DNA of 5,979 bases from Candidatus Poseidonia sp. (GTDB lineage Archaea > Thermoplasmatota > Poseidoniia > Poseidoniales > Poseidoniaceae): assembly GCA_013330155.1 (NCBI GenBank), contig DUIU01000040.1, positions 1 to 5,979 of the forward strand, given 5' to 3'. Below, one piece after another: positions 1 to 5,979 of this stretch. Below the pieces are notes generated by a model that was not told where the DNA came from, did no database searches, and worked only from the letters and a program-made list of their open reading frames with translations. A program made the translations under genes and the position numbers. Numbering within the stretch: the first letter of the stretch is position 1; each line of letters begins with the position of its first letter.

Positions 1-216
1 GTTGCCAAAACAGAAGGAGGGCTTTGTAACGGAAACTTGGCGTTGACGGTGTCAGAAGGGGCCGTTCGAAAATACATCAAAGTCATGCGTTTCGTCATGG
101 ACCATTACGGCGTGGACCTCTACACGCGTCAAAATGCCGAATGGCTGGCCTCAAGCGCTGATTCCTTGTTCAACAACGACCGTGCGAAACAGCTCTCACT
201 TTCGGATTTCTTATGA
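1..216 (+). CDS. 3' end of an unrecognised protein-coding gene (71 residues visible)
   Basis: Frame 1 is open from the left edge to the TGA at 214-216 and encodes 71 residues; the start lies outside the window. The visible part contains an amphipathic stretch with YIKVMRFVMDHYGVDLYTRQ at about residues 25-44 and ends in LSLSDFL. It looks like the soluble C-terminal region of a larger protein, with no membrane segment and no motif I can assign to a family. Its reality rests on ordinary amino acid composition, an open frame across the whole stretch, and a stop codon exactly abutting the stop of the convergent minus-strand gene. The same arrangement recurs at 5773-5778. No function is proposed. 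Confidence 0.6.
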   Translation, partial: VAKTEGGLCNGNLALTVSEGAVRKYIKVMRFVMDHYGVDLYTRQNAEWLASSADSLFNNDRAKQLSLSDFL

Positions 217-840
217 TCACCGCAAGGGTTCTCGCCAAGGAGAATCGTTTTCATTCCAAGCCAGCTGGTCCTCTTCTTGGGAAAATTTCGCCGCTTTGAA
301 CGGTGTTTTTTCTGTCGTTTTGGTTTCCGCTTTGACCGGTTTCCACCGTGCGAGCAAGGCACGAATGCCTTGTTCACCCCATGCCACTGCAATGAGTAAG
401 AGCGTCAAAACGACATGGCCAGCGGTTTGAATGGGTCCAAAGGGTTGGAGTTCGAGTTGTTGCGTAACCAGTACGCCCTCCTCAACGATGGTTTCTACGG
501 TGTAGGTGCCGGGCTCCAATTCACCAGACCACACAGGAACGGTATCGGTTAACTGACCTGTCCAAGAATAAACAACGGTTTCGTTGTCTTTTTTGACCGC
601 TATGCTGAGGTTGGCTTGGTCCAGGGAGGTGCTTGAGAAAGTTGATTCCAGCGTGGCTGGAATGGTCGCTGACGAGCCGAAGACAGGTGAAATATTCACC
701 TCTCTGTGGGTTTGAAATTGACCCTCGGCATTGATTTCGTTCGGTGCAGATTGGCCAGCAACGTTCATCCAAATGGCGTTGATGAGCACAACCGCCACCA
801 CCCAGAGAAGCATGGTTTGCCATGGCAATCGCCGCTCCAT
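217..840 (-). CDS. Small membrane protein with two predicted helices and an extracytoplasmic domain, unknown function
   Basis: About 207 residues from the ATG at 840-838. A strong hydrophobic segment at residues 8-28 (rich in L, W, V, I) is preceded by MERR, which suggests an uncleaved anchor or signal with the N-terminus inside. Residues 29-136 are polar, beta-rich and threonine/serine-rich, ending in a GTYTVETIVEEG-like stretch that resembles a small beta-sandwich. A second hydrophobic segment lies at about 137-157, followed by a basic, then acidic, cytoplasmic tail to residue 207. I do not recognise the family. It lies just downstream of mptE on the same strand and is probably co-transcribed. 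An in-frame GTG at 864-862 would add eight residues (MEKVTRRL) and shorten the gap to 25 bases. I prefer the ATG because AGGTGA, resembling a ribosome binding site, lies 11 bases before it, but the choice is uncertain. The gene's stop (217-219) abuts the stop of the convergent gene. Confidence 0.75.
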   Translation of the reverse strand: MERRLPWQTMLLWVVAVVLINAIWMNVAGQSAPNEINAEGQFQTHREVNISPVFGSSATIPATLESTFSSTSLDQANLSIAVKKDNETVVYSWTGQLTDTVPVWSGELEPGTYTVETIVEEGVLVTQQLELQPFGPIQTAGHVVLTLLLIAVAWGEQGIRALLARWKPVKAETKTTEKTPFKAAKFSQEEDQLAWNENDSPWREPLR

Positions 841-889
841 GAGTCGCCTTGTCACCTTTTCCACTTAGCCTTATGTTCAGATGCCGACT

Positions 890-1621
890 TCATTTCATAT
901 CGATTCTTCGTGTTTCCCAAGCGGGGTCGAGAAGGCAGAGAATCTGTTCCATCCAAACTAATTTGGCCAGTTTACGGGCGGGATCGGTTGTGCCCGACCA
1001 TGGGCCCACATGGTCGCTCGCAAATCCCACGTACCGGATTTTTTCGCTTTTCACTCCCAACCAAGCGAGGAAACATGCAGCACGGTCTCCATCCGTAAAT
1101 CCACCAACGTTGTGCATGTCGTTGTATACCTCATCCGACTGATGGGTCAATACGAGGGGGACGCCACCCGCAGAGGCCCATTGATGCAAGCAACGCTTCC
1201 ATGCCTCAACGTTGTCCCCGTGGCCATGGATGAGCAGTGGGATTCCATGTTGGGCTGCCTTGGAAAGGTGGGGTTCGCCATCGAGGTCGCTGACGACGCA
1301 CAAAACATCAACTCGGCCCATGCAGGCTCCAACGGCTCCATCGGCGGCGATGAATACCGTCCCTGTGTCCCATTCACGGTTCATGGTCTCGGCATGAACG
1401 CCAGCTCCAACAAGGACAACGGTCTGAGCGTTTGCAATCGCTTCCTGCAATCGCTTCAGCGTCCTCGCTCGTTGCGGAGCAGTCCAATTGAGGCGCTCTG
1501 CTTCAGGGTGATGATTGCACGCGTCGCGCAGCGACGATGCGCTCGAAACATCTTCTTCGTAGGCCCAGCCAAAATGCTGCCGAACCTCGTGCTGGATGGC
1601 CAACAAGCGGGGTTCTGGCAT
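890..1621 (-). CDS. mptE: 6-hydroxymethyl-7,8-dihydropterin diphosphokinase, MptE type (DUF115 family)
   Basis: MptE transfers diphosphate from ATP to 6-hydroxymethyl-7,8-dihydropterin (EC 2.7.6.3), making the activated pterin used for folate or methanopterin synthesis in Archaea; it is unrelated to bacterial FolK. The protein is cytoplasmic and about 243 residues from the ATG, a usual size for this family. Visible blocks in order are VVLVGAGVHA (68-77), FIAADGAV (90-97), VSDLDG (110-115), IHGHGDN (131-137), GGFTDGDRA (173-181), VGFASD (198-203), then DPARKLAKL (213-221). The SDLDG, HGHGDN and FTDGDRA blocks are the signature of the family; the acidic residues are expected to bind metal and nucleotide. 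An in-frame GTG at 1630-1628 would add MWP. Neither start has a clear ribosome binding site. The gene diverges from priL and leads the minus-strand pair with the small membrane protein. Whether the end product is a folate or a methanopterin cannot be told from here. Confidence 0.9.
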   Translation of the reverse strand: MPEPRLLAIQHEVRQHFGWAYEEDVSSASSLRDACNHHPEAERLNWTAPQRARTLKRLQEAIANAQTVVLVGAGVHAETMNREWDTGTVFIAADGAVGACMGRVDVLCVVSDLDGEPHLSKAAQHGIPLLIHGHGDNVEAWKRCLHQWASAGGVPLVLTHQSDEVYNDMHNVGGFTDGDRAACFLAWLGVKSEKIRYVGFASDHVGPWSGTTDPARKLAKLVWMEQILCLLDPAWETRRIDMK

Positions 1622-1678
1622 GGGCCACACAAGTCATCGGGTGGAGGACGAGGTCAAGAAAGCCACCCAAGGTGGAAC

Positions 1679-1686
1679 TTCATAAT
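1679..1686 (+). promoter_or_regulatory. Possible TATA element for priL, perhaps shared with mptE
   Basis: TTCATAAT is the only A/T-rich patch in the short gap between the divergent mptE and priL genes. Its centre lies about 25-26 bases before the ATG at 1708, the usual distance from an archaeal TATA box to the transcription start. That would make the priL message leaderless, which fits the lack of a ribosome binding site before that ATG. Read on the other strand it is ATTATGAA, so it might also serve mptE with a leader of a few tens of bases. The match to a TATA consensus is imperfect and no TFB element stands out. Confidence 0.3.
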
Positions 1687-1707
1687 CCGTGGCCCTTTCC
1701 TCGGGAC

Positions 1708-2922
1708 ATGCCCGTGCCCACCACCCCGCCTCTCCTTACGGACGAGGTCACGTTGGCGCGCTATCCCTTTCTCCCACAAGCCTCGGATTGGATTCGCACC
1801 ATGGCGGTGCGGCACAGCATTGACCTCAACGAACTCTTGGAAGGGACGTGGATGGAACAGGCACGGCAGCGAGCTCGTATTCGCCTCATCGATTCTGTTC
1901 AATCCAAAGAAGGCGTGCAGGTGGTCGGAGGTGACATTCACACCGAAGAAGGCCGCCTCATCGAGGCTTTCTCGTTTTATTACGCTCGATTGGTCATGTG
2001 CGCTAGTGAAGACGAGCGCCTCATTGCTCGTTGGGCTCAGGCTGAAGCGGCTCGTGCAGAACAATTGCTCATCCAAGACACCAGCAACCTCCCTGCCGTG
2101 GCCAGAACTTACATCACGGAGGTTGAGCAGACTTCCATCGCTCCATCCGTTCGTTCTACCCCATCGGGCATGGGCATGCATCAACTTCGGCAGCGCCCTT
2201 CTGACGAATGGCGTGTGGGTCTCGCTGATTTTATTGAAATCTGTCCAAAGATAACCGGGCACCGATGGCGACTGCCCAACGTGGACATCGAGAGAGGCTG
2301 GGTCAAACTCCACGGTGAGCGGCAGTATGCCTCTTCGGCCAAACTCGCTCGATTGTTGAGGGAGCGAATCAAGGCCGCTATTCAGGCCGAGACGCTCGAA
2401 AAGATGGCCGAAGTGACCACCGACCTTGCAGTACGTCTTGCTGAACCCGTCGGCATGGTTCGAAACTTAATGGCAAACAAAACCAGTGAGGCCATTGCGC
2501 TGGTTGGGGCAGAAGAGAGCGATTGGCCCCCCTGCATGCAGAAGACCATCGCTGACTTGGCCGGAGGAGTCAACGTGAATCACTTCGGGCGGTTGTTTCT
2601 TGCCTCAATGTCTGCGACCCTTGCTCTGCCGCAAGAGTCGTGTGTAGGTTTCTTCCGAGGTGCTCCCGACTTCAGTGAATCAACCACAACCTATCAGGTG
2701 GCACACGTCTATCAGCATGAATACACACCTGCAGGATGCGGGAAGCTCAAGGTGAACCACAATTGCCCAGTGCTTCCCGGCGATAACCGTACCTGCGACC
2801 AGCCCTGGATGGACCACCCGCTCAAGTACATCCGTGCAACTCAGCGATGGAAGCGGTTAACTGAACGGCCATCCTCCAACGAATCGACGGAAACGGAAAA
2901 ACCCCCAAAATCTGACGATTGA
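1708..2922 (+). CDS. priL: DNA primase large subunit PriL (iron-sulfur)
   Basis: PriL is the non-catalytic subunit of the archaeal/eukaryotic-type primase; with PriS it starts RNA primers for replication. The protein is 404 residues. The N-terminus carries the YPFL motif (residues 19-22) typical of PriL. The C-terminal domain has the four cysteines expected to hold a [4Fe-4S] cluster: C276 in WPPCMQ, C344 in YTPAGCGKLK, C353 in NHNCP and C363 in RTCDQPWMDHPLKYIR. The intervening NHFGRLFLASM (291-301) and FFRGAPDF (315-322) blocks also match the family. The last 20 residues are a hydrophilic tail. The frame is open back to 1537, but that extension runs antisense into mptE; I chose the ATG at 1708 because the family-like sequence begins there and a TATA-like patch is correctly placed. 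A GTG at 1672 is an alternative start. The small subunit gene is not in the window. Confidence 0.93.
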   Translation: MPVPTTPPLLTDEVTLARYPFLPQASDWIRTMAVRHSIDLNELLEGTWMEQARQRARIRLIDSVQSKEGVQVVGGDIHTEEGRLIEAFSFYYARLVMCASEDERLIARWAQAEAARAEQLLIQDTSNLPAVARTYITEVEQTSIAPSVRSTPSGMGMHQLRQRPSDEWRVGLADFIEICPKITGHRWRLPNVDIERGWVKLHGERQYASSAKLARLLRERIKAAIQAETLEKMAEVTTDLAVRLAEPVGMVRNLMANKTSEAIALVGAEESDWPPCMQKTIADLAGGVNVNHFGRLFLASMSATLALPQESCVGFFRGAPDFSESTTTYQVAHVYQHEYTPAGCGKLKVNHNCPVLPGDNRTCDQPWMDHPLKYIRATQRWKRLTERPSSNESTETEKPPKSDD

Positions 2923-2937
2923 GGCTGTTTAGCAGCC
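2923..2937 (+). terminator. Short stem-loop directly after the priL stop
   Basis: GGCTG (2923-2927) and CAGCC (2933-2937) form a perfect five-pair stem with a five-base loop, starting at the first base after the priL stop. A pyrimidine-rich run, TCTTCTCT, follows at 2939-2946. This could slow or end transcription, but archaeal terminators are mainly oligo-T tracts and this run is broken by C, so partial read-through into the acyltransferase gene is quite possible. The call is weak. Confidence 0.25.
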
Positions 2938-2955
2938 ATCTTCTCTAAAAGAAAA

Positions 2956-2963
2956 GAGGTGAT
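2956..2963 (+). promoter_or_regulatory. Strong ribosome binding site of the acyltransferase gene
   Basis: GAGGTGAT matches eight consecutive bases of the sequence complementary to the usual prokaryotic 16S rRNA 3' end, with nine bases before the ATG at 2973. It fixes that ATG as the start. It is the best such site in the window and implies a leadered message. Confidence 0.7.
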
Positions 2964-2972
2964 TCAGAGAAC

Positions 2973-4574
2973 ATGGAGGGGCAGGGCACCGTCGCCGAAT
3001 CGTCATCGCCGCTCCCGTTATCGTACCGCCTAGCTCGCCGCTTCTATCAATTTCTCACGAACATTTGGTTTCGTGAAATCAACATCGTTGATGATGAGAA
3101 CCTCCCTCCAGAAGGTGGTCGGTTGTACATCACCTGGCATCCCAGTGGACTCATCGACCCCATGCTGATGACATCCGTCCTACCTGGGCGACTCACCACG
3201 GTAGCGAAGCACACCCTCTTTCGAATACCCTTCCTTGGACGTCTGCTCAAAGCCTCGGGCGTCGTTCCAATTGAACGTCCACAAGACGCTAAGGACGCAG
3301 AGGCCGCCCGCCAGCGAAATGCTGACCGAATAAGCAACCTTTCATCCACCCTTGCTCAAGGAGGCAGCGTGTTGATCTTCCCCGAAGGAGTGACGCATGC
3401 GGATGCAGGCGTACGAAGAGTTCGCTCAGGAGCGGCACGAATCCTGCTTGCAGCCTTGCGAGAGGCCGAAGCGGCCGGCCTACCCAAACCCAACGTTGTC
3501 CCCGTGGGCCTTCACTATTCGGAATCCCAACGATTTCGAGAACGGGCAGCCGTGGTCGTTGAGCGTTCAATGAACCTGCCAGAAACTCCTCAATTGGAGG
3601 GGGATTTGGAGCAACAAGATGCAGCCGATCGGGCATGGGTGGACGAAGTAACGGAGGTCTTCAGTACCGAACTTCAACGCGTCAACCTTTCCAAAACTTC
3701 GTGGGCAGAGCGCACCATGATATGGCGAGGTCGTAGCTTGGTATATGCAGAAAAGCAGCGTCAAGTTGGAAAAGAATTGCGAAAACCGACCTTTGCCGAA
3801 TCGGTCCTTGCAGCACGACGGCTACGCGCTGGATGGGAATTTATGGCCCAGAGAACTCCAGAAGAAACCGACGCTCTGGCCAAGCGGTGTCAAGACCACT
3901 TCGATGTTCTTGAACACCGTGGAATCACTCCGTACGATGTGGACGCCCGTCCCGAGCAACTTTCGCTCGCCGGATATGGAAAATACTTCTTTCAATGGCT
4001 TTGGGCTTTGATCTGGATGTTTGGGTTGATCACATGGAGCGCCATTGCGGGCAATTATGTGCCCTACAAGGCCAACGGTTTCCTCAGCTGGGGCATGAAA
4101 CGGTTGAACTTGGACACTTCAGTGATTGGGACCATGAAAGTTCTCTCAGCCGTGGTGGTGTTCCCAATTTGGTGGATGATGGCATCCGCTTTCATCACCT
4201 GGTCATTGTTGAGTGGAAGCAGTCCTTTGAATGAACTCTTGCTCTCCCACTGGCTGTTGCTCAGCATAACAAAATTGCCGGCCTTGGGTGTGTTTGTCGT
4301 GTTCCTGTTTTGGTGGCCCCTCTCGGCCAAACTGCATCTCAAACTCTACGCCCGTTTACTTCGCGGAAGCCACAATTTGCAGCGATGGAAAATTTGGAAA
4401 GACGATACAAAAGACTGGGACCTTTTGGTTGAAGAGCAACGCCTTCTTTCGGCTCAACTCGTCAACATGGGCTCCGATTTGGTTTTGCCAGGCGACCCGG
4501 ACTGGGAGGACCCTGCAGCGGGCCAAGACGATGTTGCCTCCGTCCGCTTCCGTCAACCCGAGCCCACGGCTTGA
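2973..4574 (+). CDS. PlsC-like glycerol(phosphate) acyltransferase with C-terminal membrane region
   Basis: This is a member of the lysophosphatidic acid acyltransferase superfamily, expected to move a fatty acyl group from a thioester donor onto glycerol-3-phosphate or its monoacyl form. Four family blocks are visible: ITWHPSGLIDP (53-63) with catalytic H56 and D62, GVVPIER (96-102), IFPEGVTH (135-142) and VVPVGLHY (175-182) followed by RFRERAAVVVE. The spacing between H and D is five residues, not the usual four; this matches the fungal Gpt2/Sct1-like branch and some bacterial relatives rather than classic PlsC. Residues 183-335 are soluble and charged. Three hydrophobic segments follow at about 338-360, 386-412 and 425-450, then a polar tail to 533. 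At 533 residues it is about twice the length of a simple PlsC. It starts 50 bases after priL with a strong ribosome binding site. Superfamily assignment is secure; the exact substrate is not. Confidence 0.85.
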   Translation: MEGQGTVAESSSPLPLSYRLARRFYQFLTNIWFREINIVDDENLPPEGGRLYITWHPSGLIDPMLMTSVLPGRLTTVAKHTLFRIPFLGRLLKASGVVPIERPQDAKDAEAARQRNADRISNLSSTLAQGGSVLIFPEGVTHADAGVRRVRSGAARILLAALREAEAAGLPKPNVVPVGLHYSESQRFRERAAVVVERSMNLPETPQLEGDLEQQDAADRAWVDEVTEVFSTELQRVNLSKTSWAERTMIWRGRSLVYAEKQRQVGKELRKPTFAESVLAARRLRAGWEFMAQRTPEETDALAKRCQDHFDVLEHRGITPYDVDARPEQLSLAGYGKYFFQWLWALIWMFGLITWSAIAGNYVPYKANGFLSWGMKRLNLDTSVIGTMKVLSAVVVFPIWWMMASAFITWSLLSGSSPLNELLLSHWLLLSITKLPALGVFVVFLFWWPLSAKLHLKLYARLLRGSHNLQRWKIWKDDTKDWDLLVEEQRLLSAQLVNMGSDLVLPGDPDWEDPAAGQDDVASVRFRQPEPTA

Positions 4575-4638
4575 GTGGTTGGACCTCGGGTATTTTGCAC
4601 AAGGGTTTGAATGAAAGAACCGCGGTGGCTTGTCCAAA

Positions 4639-4646
4639 GGGGGGTG
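4639..4646 (+). promoter_or_regulatory. Ribosome binding site that decides the DUF373 start
   Basis: GGGGGGTG, close to the GGAGGTG consensus, ends seven bases before the ATG at 4654. It favours that ATG over an in-frame TTG at 4630, which would add eight residues (beginning SKGGCTS) unlike the family and would place this site inside the gene. Confidence 0.6.
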
Positions 4647-4653
4647 CACATCC

Positions 4654-5775
4654 ATGACCAGAACGTTGGTGTTGACCGTTGACCGAGATAACGACCTTGG
4701 TTTGAAAACTTCGATTCGGGGCCCTGTTGTTGGACGTCGTCAAGTGTTGACGGCTGCGCTCAAACTTGGCATTGCCGACCCGGAAGAGAGTGATACCAAC
4801 GCCATCCTCGGTGCACTCTCACAACACGACAAGTTGGCTGAAGGAAAGCCCGAGGAAGACGAAGTCGAAATCGCCATTTTGACCGGTGATGAAAAGGTTG
4901 GTGTTCGTTCAGACCGAGCAATTGCTGCTCAGTTGGATGAGGTTGTTTCTGCGTTCCAACCCGACCAAGCCATCCTGGTGACCGACGGTGCTGAGGACGA
5001 AAGCGTCCTTCCCATCATCACTTCACAAGTCCGTATCGATCACGTTGAGAAAGTCATCGTCAAGCAATCAAAAGGCATTGAAGGGACTTACTACTACATC
5101 GTGAAAGCCCTCGAGGACCCAAAATGGCGCTCGAAAATTATGATTCCATTTGGGGCCGTCTTGGCGATTCTTGGCCTTGGAATCATGCTTCCCAACGAAA
5201 TTGGAGGCGTCGTGATTGGTGCCTTGCCTCTCGTGTCCGGATTGTACATCTTCAGCAAAGGAGCAGGTATTGAATCCACCGTGAACCGTGTCATTCAAGA
5301 AATGCGAGAAAACGCTGATGCAGCCATGTTTTCTTCGCTGTTGTGGACAGCGACATTGTTCAGCGCCATCTTCGCTGTCGCTGAAGGCTGGCGTGCGTTT
5401 GGTGTGGCCGATGGCACAGCCACCTCTCCATCTATTCTCTGGCTGAGTGTTATTCACTCCTCACTGGCTTGGACGGTCATTGCTTTCCTGACCTCAACGG
5501 CAGGTTTCATGCTGCTTCGACTCAAACGAGGTTCCTTTTCTGGAAGCTTGATTGTGTTGAGCGTTTTTGGCATGGTGGTCTATTCGTTCCTCAACGCTGC
5601 TTTGGACATCGCCATCCGCGTCCTCGAGGGCACCTCCTACGAGTTCAGTGTGGAAATGATTCTCAACGACTTGGACACGCCGTTGATTTGGGTCGTCGTT
5701 CTGTGGATGGTGACCACCGTGGTTCGGACCCTCCAAACCCGACAGGCACAAGCCGACCGCTACTGGGGTATTTGA
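4654..5775 (+). CDS. DUF373 family membrane protein (archaeal, function unknown)
   Basis: The protein is 373 residues. The cytoplasmic N-terminal half carries the family's conserved blocks: LVLTVDRDNDLG (5-16), GPVVGR (23-28), IADPEESDTNAI (40-51), EIAILTGDEKVG (72-83), SDRAIAAQLDEV (86-97), LVTDGAEDESVLPII (108-122) and VIVKQSKGIEGTYYY (134-148). The C-terminal half has about six hydrophobic segments at roughly 162-180, 183-201, 224-244, 261-285, 297-318 and 341-358. DUF373 is found almost only in Archaea and I know of no established biochemical role. The repeated acidic motifs (DRDND, DPEESD, DGAEDE) suggest metal or nucleotide binding, which is my inference. It follows the acyltransferase by 79 bases and its TGA abuts the stop of the convergent CBS gene. 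Confidence 0.9.
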   Translation: MTRTLVLTVDRDNDLGLKTSIRGPVVGRRQVLTAALKLGIADPEESDTNAILGALSQHDKLAEGKPEEDEVEIAILTGDEKVGVRSDRAIAAQLDEVVSAFQPDQAILVTDGAEDESVLPIITSQVRIDHVEKVIVKQSKGIEGTYYYIVKALEDPKWRSKIMIPFGAVLAILGLGIMLPNEIGGVVIGALPLVSGLYIFSKGAGIESTVNRVIQEMRENADAAMFSSLLWTATLFSAIFAVAEGWRAFGVADGTATSPSILWLSVIHSSLAWTVIAFLTSTAGFMLLRLKRGSFSGSLIVLSVFGMVVYSFLNAALDIAIRVLEGTSYEFSVEMILNDLDTPLIWVVVLWMVTTVVRTLQTRQAQADRYWGI

Positions 5776-5979
5776 TCAGAGCAAAAAGCGTGGCAATACC
5801 CTTGCCACCGTGTTGTGACCCACGACGCCGATAAGCGCCCCTTCTTCATCGACCACGCCAATTTGATTGAGGTCGTGGGTGAGCATCAACGCTCCGGCCT
5901 TGAGCAGCGGTGTCGTGGCTCGGACGGTCATAGGAGGATGGGTAAGGGCTTGTTGTGCAGGGATGGAGTGCATCCATGC
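5776..5979 (-). CDS. CBS-domain protein, 3' end only
   Basis: The frame is open from the right edge down to the stop at 5778-5776, giving 67 visible residues; the start is probably outside the window, although an ATG at 5973-5971 exists. The sequence LTHPPMTVRATTPLLKAGAL, then a stretch ending QIGVVDEEGALIGVVG and VARVLPRFLL, is a typical C-terminal CBS half: the HPPMTV opening, the helix with A and M residues, the VVDEEG turn and a final helix. CBS pairs usually bind adenine nucleotides and regulate an attached enzyme or channel, or stand alone. Only one copy can be seen, so the rest of the protein, and hence its job, is unknown. Confidence 0.8.
   Translation of the reverse strand, partial: AWMHSIPAQQALTHPPMTVRATTPLLKAGALMLTHDLNQIGVVDEEGALIGVVGHNTVARVLPRFLL

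Noticed and set aside
706..1142. Two overlapping + strand frames opposite mptE and the membrane protein gene
   Set aside because: Both are antisense to better-supported genes, and their products look random (many R, H, S, P).
1537..1707. N-terminal extension of PriL by 57 residues
   Set aside because: The extension overlaps the 5' end of mptE on the other strand, has an arginine/proline-rich composition unlike PriL, and lacks a ribosome binding site. The family-like sequence starts after the ATG at 1708.
1010..2254. A 414-codon + strand open frame across mptE and the first half of priL
   Set aside because: It runs antisense through mptE and out of frame through priL, both of which have clear family motifs. 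Its own product is low-quality sequence rich in R, S, P and W with no domain.
1654..2313. A 219-codon minus-strand frame within priL
   Set aside because: It is antisense to PriL coding sequence and shows no recognisable motif; it is a by-product of codon bias in priL.
4028..4033. A further TGATCA palindrome inside the acyltransferase gene
   Set aside because: Here it is read in frame as part of leucine-isoleucine-threonine codons and marks no gene end, so it is not part of the convergent stop pattern.
4630..4653. TTG start adding eight residues to the DUF373 protein
   Set aside because: The family starts near the LVLTVDRD block, and the strong GGGGGGTG site lies between the TTG and the ATG at 4654, pointing to the ATG.
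1..5979. CRISPR arrays, insertion sequences, tRNA or rRNA genes, defence or secretion systems
   Set aside because: No regularly spaced repeats, terminal inverted repeats, transposase motifs, cloverleaf-like sequence or defence-type domains were seen by eye on either strand. The window is dense with housekeeping-type coding sequence.

Overview
The window reads as archaeal chromosome. The best guess is a marine Thermoplasmata-type euryarchaeon of the Marine Group II (Poseidoniales) kind. The evidence is a primase large subunit (PriL) with its four iron-sulfur cysteines, an archaeal pterin diphosphokinase of the MptE/DUF115 family, and a DUF373 membrane protein; the last two are essentially archaeal families. 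A PlsC-like glycerolipid acyltransferase sits beside them, which is unusual for Archaea but has been reported for Marine Group II. The lineage is inferred from gene content; there is no rRNA in the window.

Layout from left to right: (1) 1-216, + strand, the 3' end of an unrecognised gene. (2) A minus-strand pair read from about 1621 down to 217: mptE, then 49 bases later (25 if a GTG start is used) a small two-helix membrane protein of unknown function. (3) priL on the + strand, diverging from mptE across a short intergenic region of about 86 bases. (4) A 533-residue acyltransferase beginning 50 bases after priL. (5) A DUF373 protein with six predicted helices, beginning 79 bases after the acyltransferase. 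(6) The 3' end of a CBS-domain gene on the minus strand, running off the right edge. The window is almost fully coding and has no gene-free stretch above 100 bases. I saw no tRNA, rRNA, CRISPR array, insertion sequence or long repeat.

The genes are housekeeping: primer synthesis for replication, pterin cofactor synthesis, phospholipid assembly, and membrane proteins of unknown role. There is no sign of one shared pathway. The priL, acyltransferase and DUF373 genes could be transcribed together, but the 50- and 79-base gaps, and the good ribosome binding sites before the last two, also allow independent expression.

Two things stand out. Both convergent gene junctions use the same six-base palindrome, TGATCA, as two abutting stop codons with no intergenic base between the genes. 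The acyltransferase bears on which kind of membrane lipid this archaeon makes. I found no convincing new defence, mobile or regulatory system.
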